Source: DATEAX01 sp035288145 (GTDB lineage Bacteria; Patescibacteriota; UBA1384; UBA12157; JAENIV01). From it: 9,286 nt of DNA. The position numbers and the translations under genes were made by a program. Positions 1-4,411 of this stretch are shown piece by piece; within the stretch, counting starts at the first letter, position 1; each line of letters begins with the position of its first letter. The notes beneath the pieces were generated by a model. The model made no database searches and had not been told where the DNA came from. It was given only the letters and a program-made list of their open reading frames with translations. The stretch spans positions 1-9,286 of the forward strand of contig DATEAX010000025.1 of NCBI GenBank assembly GCA_035288145.1, given 5' to 3'.

Positions 1-172
1 AGTAGCGGGGAAACCACTCCCGCAGACGGTAGGAATCTCCGGCGAACTCGAATCGCACGAATATCCGCCTCTGCTCGAGATGGTTTTTGGTTCCCACCCG
101 GCCGATGGGCTGGGCCGAGCTGGGCGGCACTATCGCCGCCAGAAGACCCGCCAGAAGCCATACCTGTTTCAT
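1..172 (-). CDS. 5' end of an unrecognised secreted protein (runs off the left edge)
   Basis: Fifty-seven codons are visible before the window ends, so this is a partial gene. The protein opens with a short signal peptide: MKQ, then a hydrophobic stretch (about residues 4-15), and a likely signal peptidase I site after SSA (about residue 20). The exported part that follows is rich in Arg, Glu and Phe and matches no family I recognise. The start at 172 is chosen because a perfect GGAGG lies six bases upstream (179-183). An in-frame ATG at 226 would add 18 residues and bury the signal peptide. GC content is about 61% against roughly mid-40s for the rest of the window, and the strong Shine-Dalgarno is unlike that of neighbours such as pilB. 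This suggests a highly expressed or acquired gene, or (less likely) an assembly join. Export is inferred from the signal peptide only; no function is claimed. Confidence 0.6.
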   Translation of the reverse strand, partial: MKQVWLLAGLLAAIVPPSSAQPIGRVGTKNHLEQRRIFVRFEFAGDSYRLREWFPRY

Positions 173-178
173 CAGATT

Positions 179-183
179 CCTCC
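179..183 (-). promoter_or_regulatory. Strong ribosome binding site (GGAGG)
   Basis: GGAGG on the minus strand, six bases before the ATG at 172. It decides the start of the partial secreted-protein gene against the in-frame ATG at 226. Confidence 0.7.
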
Positions 184-232
184 ATATTCCTGCATTCAGC
201 CATTCGTCATTCTGCTTACCTACCATATCTGA

Positions 233-269
233 ACCCGCTCCGCCACCTGACAGGTGGAGGTAAACGGGT
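233..269 (-). repeat. Long hairpin in the leader of the partial secreted gene
   Basis: ACCCG (233-237) pairs with CGGGT (265-269). Inside it CCACCTG (243-249) pairs with CAGGTGG (251-257) around one central base. Together they form an interrupted GC-rich stem. No T-run follows on either strand, so it does not look like a terminator. It may be a dispersed repeat, or a structural or regulatory element of the roughly 140-base leader. Confidence 0.55.
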
Positions 270-287
270 AGAGTGGTTTTTAAGGTA

Positions 288-311
288 TTTCAGGCTTATC
301 TCATCCTGAAA
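288..311 (-). repeat. Small hairpin just downstream of the promoter
   Basis: TTTCAGG (288-294) pairs exactly with CCTGAAA (305-311) across a 10-base loop. It begins a few bases downstream of the -10 box at 319-324, so it would form at the very 5' end of the transcript. Function unknown; mRNA stabilisation is one possibility. Confidence 0.4.
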
Positions 312-318
312 CCATCCA

Positions 319-347
319 ATTATAGCACAAAAAAACAGGTTTGTCAA
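319..347 (-). promoter_or_regulatory. Consensus sigma70-type promoter for the partial secreted gene
   Basis: On the minus strand TTGACA (342-347) and TATAAT (319-324) match both consensus hexamers exactly and are separated by the optimal 17 bases. It points at the gene starting at 172 and implies a 5' leader of about 140 bases containing two hairpins. No gene lies between it and 172. Confidence 0.8.
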
Positions 348-353
348 CCCGTT
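329..353 (-). terminator. Intrinsic terminator downstream of pilB, overlapping the next promoter
   Basis: On the minus strand AACGGGTT (346-353) pairs with AACCTGTT (334-341) through eight pairs, one of them G-T, around the loop GACA. The stem is followed by further Ts to 329. It lies about 75 bases past the pilB stop codon and would end the rpmH-pilB transcript. The -35 hexamer of the following promoter is inside the hairpin (loop plus flanking stem bases). Confidence 0.55.
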
Positions 354-379
354 TAGACGATTAAGACAACTAATCCCCT

Positions 380-423
380 CGATTCTCTGATTATCTAATT
401 CTCTTGGTTATCTTAATTCTCTT
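380..423. repeat. GATTCTCTGATT dispersed repeat, copy 1 (3' of pilB)
   Basis: A stretch beginning CGATTCTCTGATT and continuing with TTCTCT and GTTATCTTAATT. It closely matches 2098-2135 downstream of khpB, where about eight bases are missing in the middle. Both copies lie immediately after the stop codon of a minus-strand gene and in the same orientation. It is composed of short TCT/ATT words and has no recognisable coding content. Confidence 0.5.
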
Positions 424-425
424 TC

Positions 426-1949
426 CTATTCTTTGCTCACCCTCTCCACTTCCTCTTTCGTCGTAATCCCCTGCGTCACTTTTTCCATCCCGTCTTCATA
501 CATTGTCTTCATCCCGAGCTTATGGGCGGTTTCCTCAAAAGTGCGGAGAGCCGCTTTTTGACGGATTAATTCTTCGATTTCTTTGGTCGGCACCAAAACT
601 TCTACAATTGCCGTCCGGCCTTTGTAGCCGGTGTGCTGACATATTTCACAGCCCTTGCCGCCGCACTCTTTATGAACAGTCCGCACCAACCGCTGGGCAA
701 TTATCAAATTAATCGAGCCGGCCAATAAATACGGCTGAATCCCCATTTCTACCAGCCGCGCCAAAGCCGAAGGCGCGTTGTTGGTGTGCAAAGTCGAAAG
801 GACAATATGGCCGGTCATCGCCGCCTGCAAAGCAATATTGGCCGTTTCCGCATCGCGGATTTCGCCGACCATTAAAATATCCGGGTTTTGGCGAAGGGCG
901 CCTTTTAAGGCCTCCAAAAAGCCGGTTTTGTTTTCCGGGTCAATTTGAATCTGCTCCACCCCCTCAAGCCGATACTCAATCGGGTCTTCCAGAGTGATAA
1001 TTTTCTTATCGGTGGTGTTAAGTTTTTGCAAAATAGCGTATAAAGTCGTGGTTTTGCCCGAGCCGGTCGGGCCGGTGTTTAAAATCATCCCTTGGGGCTT
1101 GCGGCTGGCCTCCTCGATAACTTTCTGGCTTGCCGGGTTGAATCCCAGATTTTCGAGCCGGGAAAATTTTTTCTTTTTTGGCAAGAGCCGCATCACCACC
1201 GCCTCGCCGTAGGAGGTCGGCAAAGTTGCCACCCGAATATCAACATCTTCGGCCAAAACCTTAATTTCAAACCGTCCGTCCTGGGGATGGGTGATGTCTA
1301 ATTTCAATTTGGCTAAATATTTCACCCGCGAAAGCACTTGCTTGAAAGCCAAAAGGGGCAGTTCGGCGACCTCATGCAAAACTCCGTCAATTCGAAAGCG
1401 AATGCGAAAGTTTTTTTCCTGCGGTTCAAGATGGATGTCAGTGGCGTCATTTTTAATCGCCCCGGCAAAAACGATGTCCAAAAGCTCGGTGGTGGAAACC
1501 TGGCTGATTTTCTCCTTAAGATTCTCAAAGGTTTGAAGCTCCTTTTCAAAACTGGCTTCTTTTTCTTCAGTTACCTCGACTTTTTCTTCTTTGGGCATCT
1601 CCGGCAATAAAATTTTATAAAGCTGTAGGCCGTAAAGAAGCGAGGTTTGCGAACAATATGAAATCACCAATTCATTATGGCTTGCGGTTGCGAGTTGCCC
1701 CAAAAAGGGCTTGAGAGCCGGATTCTGGGGGGTGTTGCTGGCCACCCGGACAATCTTTCCCGCCCGAAGATAAGCAATTGCGCCAAATTTGCGGCCTTGC
1801 TCTTCGGGAATGATCGCCAAAACATCCGGCGCCACCGGATAACCGACCAAATTAATGTAGGGAAGCTTCAATTTCTCGGCCTGCTCTTTAGCGTGCCTTT
1901 CCTCATCCTCCCGGGCGAATTGTTGCAAAGTTAAATCAATGTCGGGCAT
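426..1949 (-). CDS. pilB: Type IV pilus assembly ATPase, PilB/GspE family
   Basis: A 507-residue secretion ATPase that powers polymerisation of type IV pilins (or a type II secretion pseudopilus) at the inner face of the membrane. Residues 1-115 form a shortened PilB/GspE N-terminal domain, followed by an acidic linker (about 117-150). The ATPase core has DATDIHLEP (168-176), Walker A GPTGSGKT (293-300), the Asp box ITLEDPIEY (318-326), Walker B region DILMVGEIRD (357-366) and the His box around TGH and STLHT (379-389). The zinc region is reduced: only Cys429, Cys434 and Cys437 before HTGYKGR, where family members usually carry two separated CxxC pairs. No other pil gene is visible here, so PilB versus GspE cannot be decided by context. 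TwitchingPilT is less likely given the N-terminal domain. The start has no well-placed Shine-Dalgarno; a -10-like box lies six bases upstream. Confidence 0.93.
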   Translation of the reverse strand: MPDIDLTLQQFAREDEERHAKEQAEKLKLPYINLVGYPVAPDVLAIIPEEQGRKFGAIAYLRAGKIVRVASNTPQNPALKPFLGQLATASHNELVISYCSQTSLLYGLQLYKILLPEMPKEEKVEVTEEKEASFEKELQTFENLKEKISQVSTTELLDIVFAGAIKNDATDIHLEPQEKNFRIRFRIDGVLHEVAELPLLAFKQVLSRVKYLAKLKLDITHPQDGRFEIKVLAEDVDIRVATLPTSYGEAVVMRLLPKKKKFSRLENLGFNPASQKVIEEASRKPQGMILNTGPTGSGKTTTLYAILQKLNTTDKKIITLEDPIEYRLEGVEQIQIDPENKTGFLEALKGALRQNPDILMVGEIRDAETANIALQAAMTGHIVLSTLHTNNAPSALARLVEMGIQPYLLAGSINLIIAQRLVRTVHKECGGKGCEICQHTGYKGRTAIVEVLVPTKEIEELIRQKAALRTFEETAHKLGMKTMYEDGMEKVTQGITTKEEVERVSKE

Positions 1950-1955
1950 AGTTTT

Positions 1956-1983
1956 ATATTACACCTTGAGGTTTTTTTTGCAA
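1956..1983 (-). promoter_or_regulatory. Possible pilB promoter giving a leaderless mRNA
   Basis: Minus strand: TTGCAA (1978-1983), 16 bases, then TAATAT (1956-1961), which ends six bases before the pilB ATG. Transcription would begin about at the start codon. The -35 lies in the A/T palindrome that follows the tRNA, so this is weaker than the promoters at 319 and 4227. An alternative reading is that AAGGTG at about 1961-1966 acts as a distant ribosome binding site. Confidence 0.35.
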
Positions 1984-1989
1984 AAAAAA
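1972..1989. repeat. Perfect 18-bp palindrome T8-GC-A8 after the tRNA gene
   Basis: Eight Ts, GC and eight As form an exact palindrome. On the minus strand it begins two bases past the tRNA-Ser discriminator base, so its T8 tract can serve as the release tract for the tRNA transcript. It also overlaps the proposed pilB -35. Confidence 0.5.
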
Positions 1990-1990
1990 T

Positions 1991-2077
1991 CGGAAGGGGT
2001 GAGATTCGAACTCACGAGGCCCTTGCGGACCTACCGCTTTTCGAGAGCGGCCTGTTCAACCACTCCAGCACCCTTCC
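1991..2077 (-). tRNA. tRNA-Ser, anticodon CGA
   Basis: An 87-nt class II tRNA. The acceptor stem GGAAGGG (2071-2077) pairs with CCCTTCC (1992-1998), with discriminator G at 1991. The anticodon stem CCGCT/AGCGG encloses the loop CTCGAAA with anticodon CGA (2041-2043), reading UCG. A long variable arm, typical of tRNA-Ser, follows. The T arm is GTGAG-TTCGAAT-CTCAC. CCA is not encoded; the gene is followed by ATTTT, so the ends must be added by a nucleotidyltransferase. It sits between khpB and pilB on the same strand, 39 bases past the khpB stop codon, and is probably cut out of a longer transcript; I see no clear promoter of its own. Confidence 0.95.
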
Positions 2078-2097
2078 ATATTATTTAATTAGTTTTC

Positions 2098-2135
2098 CGA
2101 TTCTCTGATTCTCTAGTTATCTTGATTGTTTCTTT
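2098..2135. repeat. GATTCTCTGATT dispersed repeat, copy 2 (over the khpB 3' end)
   Basis: Near match to 380-423: CGATTCTCTGATT, then CTCTAGTTATCTTGATT. It overlaps the last codons of khpB, and the khpB stop codon (2117-2119) and preceding Gln-Ser-Arg codons fall inside it. Confidence 0.5.
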
Positions 2136-2575
2136 CTTATCACTATCCTCCGCTCCGGCTCCACGCCTTCCGACTCGGTTTCAATCCCCTCGATATCCGA
2201 AAGCGTCAGATGGACTAAACGCCTTTCAAAAGCATTCATCGGCGGCAGCGCTTGCTCTTGGGCCGAACTTAAGACTTTTTCTGACGCCTCTTTTGCCTGA
2301 AAAATAATCTCCACTTCTCTTGATGCCTTATATCCCGAAATATCCAGATTCACCGCTAAAAACTCTTCTGTCTGGCGCGCCAGCATTAAACGCAGAAGAT
2401 GTTCCAAAGCCTGCAGGGTTTGGCCGCGGCGGCCGATTAGAAGCGGGGACATCTCGCTCTCAATATTTAATTTCCAGACCTCGTCAACTTCTTCAATCGT
2501 AATCTTTGCTTTTTCGTCAAAATGACCGATTAGGCCTTTGGCGGTTTTTTCAATTTTAATCTTGCTTAAACTCAT
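2117..2575 (-). CDS. khpB: RNA-binding protein KhpB (Jag/EloR), KH and R3H domains
   Basis: A 152-residue cytoplasmic RNA-binding protein of the Jag/KhpB family, which in other bacteria partners KhpA and affects cell elongation and small-RNA or mRNA levels. The KH domain (about residues 30-95) carries the GxxG loop as IGRRG (47-51), followed by QTLQALEHLL. The R3H domain (about 96-147) has the defining Arg-x3-His as R118-R-L-V-H122 and ends in ERRIVI. The family's N-terminal Jag_N domain, present in the roughly 200-residue Bacillus protein, is absent. The ATG overlaps the yidC stop as ATGA, so the two are translationally coupled. The last three residues are encoded by a dispersed repeat, so the C-terminal tail may be strain-variable. 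Confidence 0.92.
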   Translation of the reverse strand: MSLSKIKIEKTAKGLIGHFDEKAKITIEEVDEVWKLNIESEMSPLLIGRRGQTLQALEHLLRLMLARQTEEFLAVNLDISGYKASREVEIIFQAKEASEKVLSSAQEQALPPMNAFERRLVHLTLSDIEGIETESEGVEPERRIVIRKKQSR

Positions 2576-3384
2576 TTTTTCTTCCTCACCGTCACCTCCA
2601 CCCCGCCCTTTTTAATCATCGCTGGTTCTTTTGGAATCTCAAGTTTTGAGTTTTGACCTTTGAGTTTTGAGTTTGCGCTATCGCGCAAAACCCACCACTG
2701 CTGACCAATGGCAAAGAGAGTCGTCACGGCCCAATAGAGCGGCAGGGCTGCCGGCAGCTGGCCGGCAACAATCACCGTAAAAATCGGCATTAGGTACAGC
2801 ATTTGCTTGGAAAGCATCGCCTGTATCTCCTGCCCCTTTTCTTGCCCGCGGGGGGGGCTCGGCGGCGTCAGCTGACGGGCCTGAAAATACTGGAGGATGC
2901 CGGCAATCACCGGCAGAATATAGCGGTCATTTTTTGCCAAGTCTATGCCCAGAAAAAAGGTCTGAAGAGTCTCGGGACGCGGGGTAAAGTCGTACAATAA
3001 ATCAAAGCGCTCGGTGGAAAGACCATTGATAAAAACATAATACAAGATAATGAGAATCGGCAGCTGAATCAGAAGGGGCAGGCACGAACCCAAAGGATTA
3101 ATCTTGTTTTCGCGGTAAAATGCCATCACTGCCTGGGACTGTTTTTGCTTGTCGTCTTTGTATTGGGACTGAATTTTCTGGATTTCCGGCTGAAGGTCTT
3201 TCATCCGCTTCTGCTGACGGGTGGCTTTGATTGACGGCGGCAAAAGAATCAGCCGAGTAATAATTGTCAAAATTATAATTGCCCAGCCGACATTATTACC
3301 GGGTATCAGCCAAACCAAAAAAATCAGGGCATTAAACAGAGGTTTGTAGAGGATAAGTTTTAGGAAGTATTTGATACTTAACAT
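2572..3384 (-). CDS. yidC: Membrane protein insertase YidC/Oxa1
   Basis: An inner-membrane insertase that folds and inserts proteins with or without SecYEG. It is a short Oxa1-type protein without the large periplasmic domain of proteobacterial YidC and without a lipobox. From the ATG at 3384 it has 270 residues. It has an N-terminal hydrophobic segment (about 2-28) and a second (about 31-50) ending in TRLILLP, with the groove arginine at residue 44. A basic coiled hairpin rich in Lys, Gln and Arg (about 52-90) follows, then a segment near LPLLIQLPILIILYYVFI, one near ILPVIAGILQYF, and the final pair with PLYWAVTTLFAIGQQWWV. An in-frame ATG at 3405 would add MHFTLNI, but those codons belong to a palindromic repeat, so 3384 is preferred. 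The basic tail contains a repeat-encoded segment with NSKL twice. It overlaps khpB by four bases. Confidence 0.93.
   Translation of the reverse strand: MLSIKYFLKLILYKPLFNALIFLVWLIPGNNVGWAIIILTIITRLILLPPSIKATRQQKRMKDLQPEIQKIQSQYKDDKQKQSQAVMAFYRENKINPLGSCLPLLIQLPILIILYYVFINGLSTERFDLLYDFTPRPETLQTFFLGIDLAKNDRYILPVIAGILQYFQARQLTPPSPPRGQEKGQEIQAMLSKQMLYLMPIFTVIVAGQLPAALPLYWAVTTLFAIGQQWWVLRDSANSKLKGQNSKLEIPKEPAMIKKGGVEVTVRKKK
2641..2689. repeat. In-frame repeat and hairpin inside the yidC 3' end
   Basis: On the minus strand a 7-bp hairpin TTTGCGC-GATA-GCGCAAA (2672-2689) is followed by tandem words of the type CTCAAAACTCAAA around a central GGT. The block is read in frame as part of the YidC C-terminal tail, giving two NSKL peptides. 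It looks like an intergenic repeat captured by a coding sequence. Confidence 0.55.
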
Positions 3385-3395
3385 GATATTTAATG

Positions 3396-3501
3396 TAAAA
3401 TGCAAAAATCAAAATGCAAAATGAAAGATTAAAATATAAAAAGAATAATTCTCTTTTATTTTTTCTTTGTCATTTTGATTTCTGATCTTTGATTTTTAAT
3501 T
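3396..3501. repeat. A/T-rich palindromic element, copy A (yidD-yidC gap)
   Basis: An imperfect inverted repeat made of words such as CAAAAATCAAAATG. The core 3416-3481 matches the reverse complement of 5768-5833 at 65 of 66 bases. The centre AGAATAATTCT can fold back on itself. The element fills the only real gap in the rpmH-khpB gene run and supplies the spurious upstream ATG of yidC. Confidence 0.8.
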
Positions 3502-3737
3502 TACTTCACCGGGTCCCATCCCCCCTTGGCCCACGGCGTGCATCTTAAGATTCTCTTAAATCCCAGCCAGCCTCCCTTCAGGGTCCCGTATTTTTCAATC
3601 GCCTCATAAGAATATTGGCTGCAGGTGGGCTTAAACCGGCAAAAACCCTCGGAGTATAAAAATGATAACGGACCGTGGTCAAAAGACAAAGTTTTCTGGT
3701 ATAAACGAATGCCTTTTAAAGCTAAAAATTTAAACAC
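3501..3737 (-). CDS. yidD: Membrane protein insertion efficiency factor YidD
   Basis: A 78-residue member of the YidD (DUF37) family, a small amphipathic protein at the inner face of the membrane that helps YidC/Sec-dependent insertion. The signature is complete: GFCRFKPTCSQYSYEAI (31-47) with Cys33 and Cys39, KYG and KGGW (49-57), then RILRCTPWAKGGWDPV (62-77) with Cys66. The N-terminus LKGIRLYQKTLS is the expected amphipathic helix. The length is normal for the family. The start overlaps the rnpA 3' end by eight bases, and the gene stands between rnpA and yidC as in many bacteria. It ends at the edge of a palindromic repeat. Confidence 0.96.
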   Translation of the reverse strand: MFKFLALKGIRLYQKTLSFDHGPLSFLYSEGFCRFKPTCSQYSYEAIEKYGTLKGGWLGFKRILRCTPWAKGGWDPVK

Positions 3738-4053
3738 TTCGCAAGACCTCCCGGATTTTTGTTCTTAAGATTTTTTCATCCTCGGGCGGTCGGTATAAAC
3801 GGATAATCAGATCAATGTTTCTCGTCTGGATTTCCTTCAAAGTCCGGCCGATCTCATCGAAAATCACCCGCCGAAGACGGTTTCTCTTGACCGCCTCTTT
3901 GACTACTTTTTGGGGAATCACCACGGCAAATCTGGCAAAAGTCAATCGGTTAGCCAGGAATTTCACGCCCAAGAGGCCAAAATTCCGGCTTCTTCCCCTT
4001 TGATAAATAAAATCAATTTGGCGACGATTTAAGCGAAATTTTTTAGACAGCAA
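3730..4053 (-). CDS. rnpA: Ribonuclease P protein component
   Basis: A 107-residue basic protein that binds the RNase P RNA and helps it cut 5' leaders from pre-tRNAs. It shows the conserved N-terminal FRLNRRQIDFIYQRGR (5-20), the hydrophobic strand FAVVIPQKVV (41-50), and the RNR motif KRNRLRR (55-61) followed by a helix and an Arg-rich end. The start codon is TTG at 4053. In this frame a TGA lies a short way upstream with no ATG, GTG or TTG between, so this is effectively the only start. It lies inside the end of rpmH (11-base overlap), with AGGAAG as a likely ribosome binding site. This implies coupling of translation to that of bL34, in keeping with the known rpmH-rnpA overlap in some bacteria. 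Confidence 0.94.
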   Translation of the reverse strand: MLSKKFRLNRRQIDFIYQRGRSRNFGLLGVKFLANRLTFARFAVVIPQKVVKEAVKRNRLRRVIFDEIGRTLKEIQTRNIDLIIRLYRPPEDEKILRTKIREVLRSV

Positions 4054-4177
4054 GCCGCCTTCTTCCTTTGGCCCGGCGGCTTTTCAAAACCCGCCGGCCC
4101 GAGGCAGTTTTCATCCTCGTTCTAAAGCCGTGAACTTTTTTTCGCCGAAGGTTATGGGGCTGAAAGGTTCTCTTCAT
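4043..4177 (-). CDS. rpmH: Large ribosomal subunit protein bL34
   Basis: A 44-residue, highly basic protein of the 50S subunit, of standard length. The sequence opens MKRTFQPHNLRRKKVHGFR (1-19) and continues RMKTASGRRVLKSRRAKGRR, matching the family's signature closely. The start has GGAG (4184-4187) six bases upstream. It is the first gene of the minus-strand operon and has a good promoter at 4227-4255. The stop codon lies 10 bases inside rnpA. It faces dnaA across the divergent intergenic region, the classic arrangement next to a bacterial origin. Confidence 0.97.
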   Translation of the reverse strand: MKRTFQPHNLRRKKVHGFRTRMKTASGRRVLKSRRAKGRRRLAV

Positions 4178-4226
4178 TTTGCGCTCCGTCTATTAAAATA
4201 AACTCATTTTACTTCGAATCATAATT

Positions 4227-4255
4227 ATTATATCTTATACTTTGTTTTAACTCAA
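4227..4255 (-). promoter_or_regulatory. Promoter of the rpmH operon
   Basis: Minus strand: TTGAGT (4250-4255), 17 bases, TATAAT (4227-4232). The -10 is a perfect match and the spacing optimal. The leader to the rpmH ATG would be about 43 bases. Confidence 0.75.
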
Positions 4256-4290
4256 GAGCCAAAACATCCGTCACCACAAATCCCCCTTGC

Positions 4291-4320
4291 TTGACAACTT
4301 GTGGATAAGTCCGGTAGCAT
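4291..4320 (+). promoter_or_regulatory. Putative dnaA promoter overlapped by a DnaA box
   Basis: TTGACA (4291-4296) is a perfect -35; TAGCAT (4315-4320) at 18-base spacing is a four-of-six -10. A perfect DnaA box (4300-4308) lies in the spacer and another (4335-4343) just downstream, so DnaA could repress its own gene. The leader to the ATG at 4412 would be about 85 bases. Confidence 0.45.
4300..4308 (-). promoter_or_regulatory. DnaA box (perfect, TTATCCACA)
   Basis: TGTGGATAA on the plus strand, exact consensus, inside the proposed dnaA promoter. Confidence 0.85.
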
Positions 4321-4334
4321 ATGGTTGCATCGGC

Positions 4335-4343
4335 TGTGGATAA
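4335..4343 (-). promoter_or_regulatory. DnaA box (perfect, TTATCCACA)
   Basis: TGTGGATAA on the plus strand, 35 bases from the box at 4300 and in the same orientation, in the dnaA leader. Confidence 0.85.
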
Positions 4344-4401
4344 GTTGCTATGGACAAAGAAAACCGCGGCCTGTTAGAGTAAAAAGGCAAGACCAAAGGA
4401 C

Positions 4402-4407
4402 GGGAGG
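4402..4407 (+). promoter_or_regulatory. Ribosome binding site of dnaA
   Basis: GGGAGG four bases before the ATG at 4412. It fixes the dnaA start there instead of at 4301, whose first 37 codons cover the promoter region and DnaA boxes. Confidence 0.8.
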
Positions 4408-4411
4408 CACA

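Noticed and set aside
173..226. ATG at 226 as the start of the left-edge gene
   Set aside because: It would place 18 polar residues before the signal peptide and ignores the perfect ribosome site before 172.
2850..2857. G8 run in yidC as a frameshift
   Set aside because: The reading frame and family motifs continue intact on both sides, so no error is indicated; the TPPSP stretch there is also usual for YidC.
4301..4411. Extension of dnaA to an ATG at 4301
   Set aside because: These 37 codons cover the promoter and DnaA boxes; GGGAGG is positioned for the ATG at 4412, where family homology begins.
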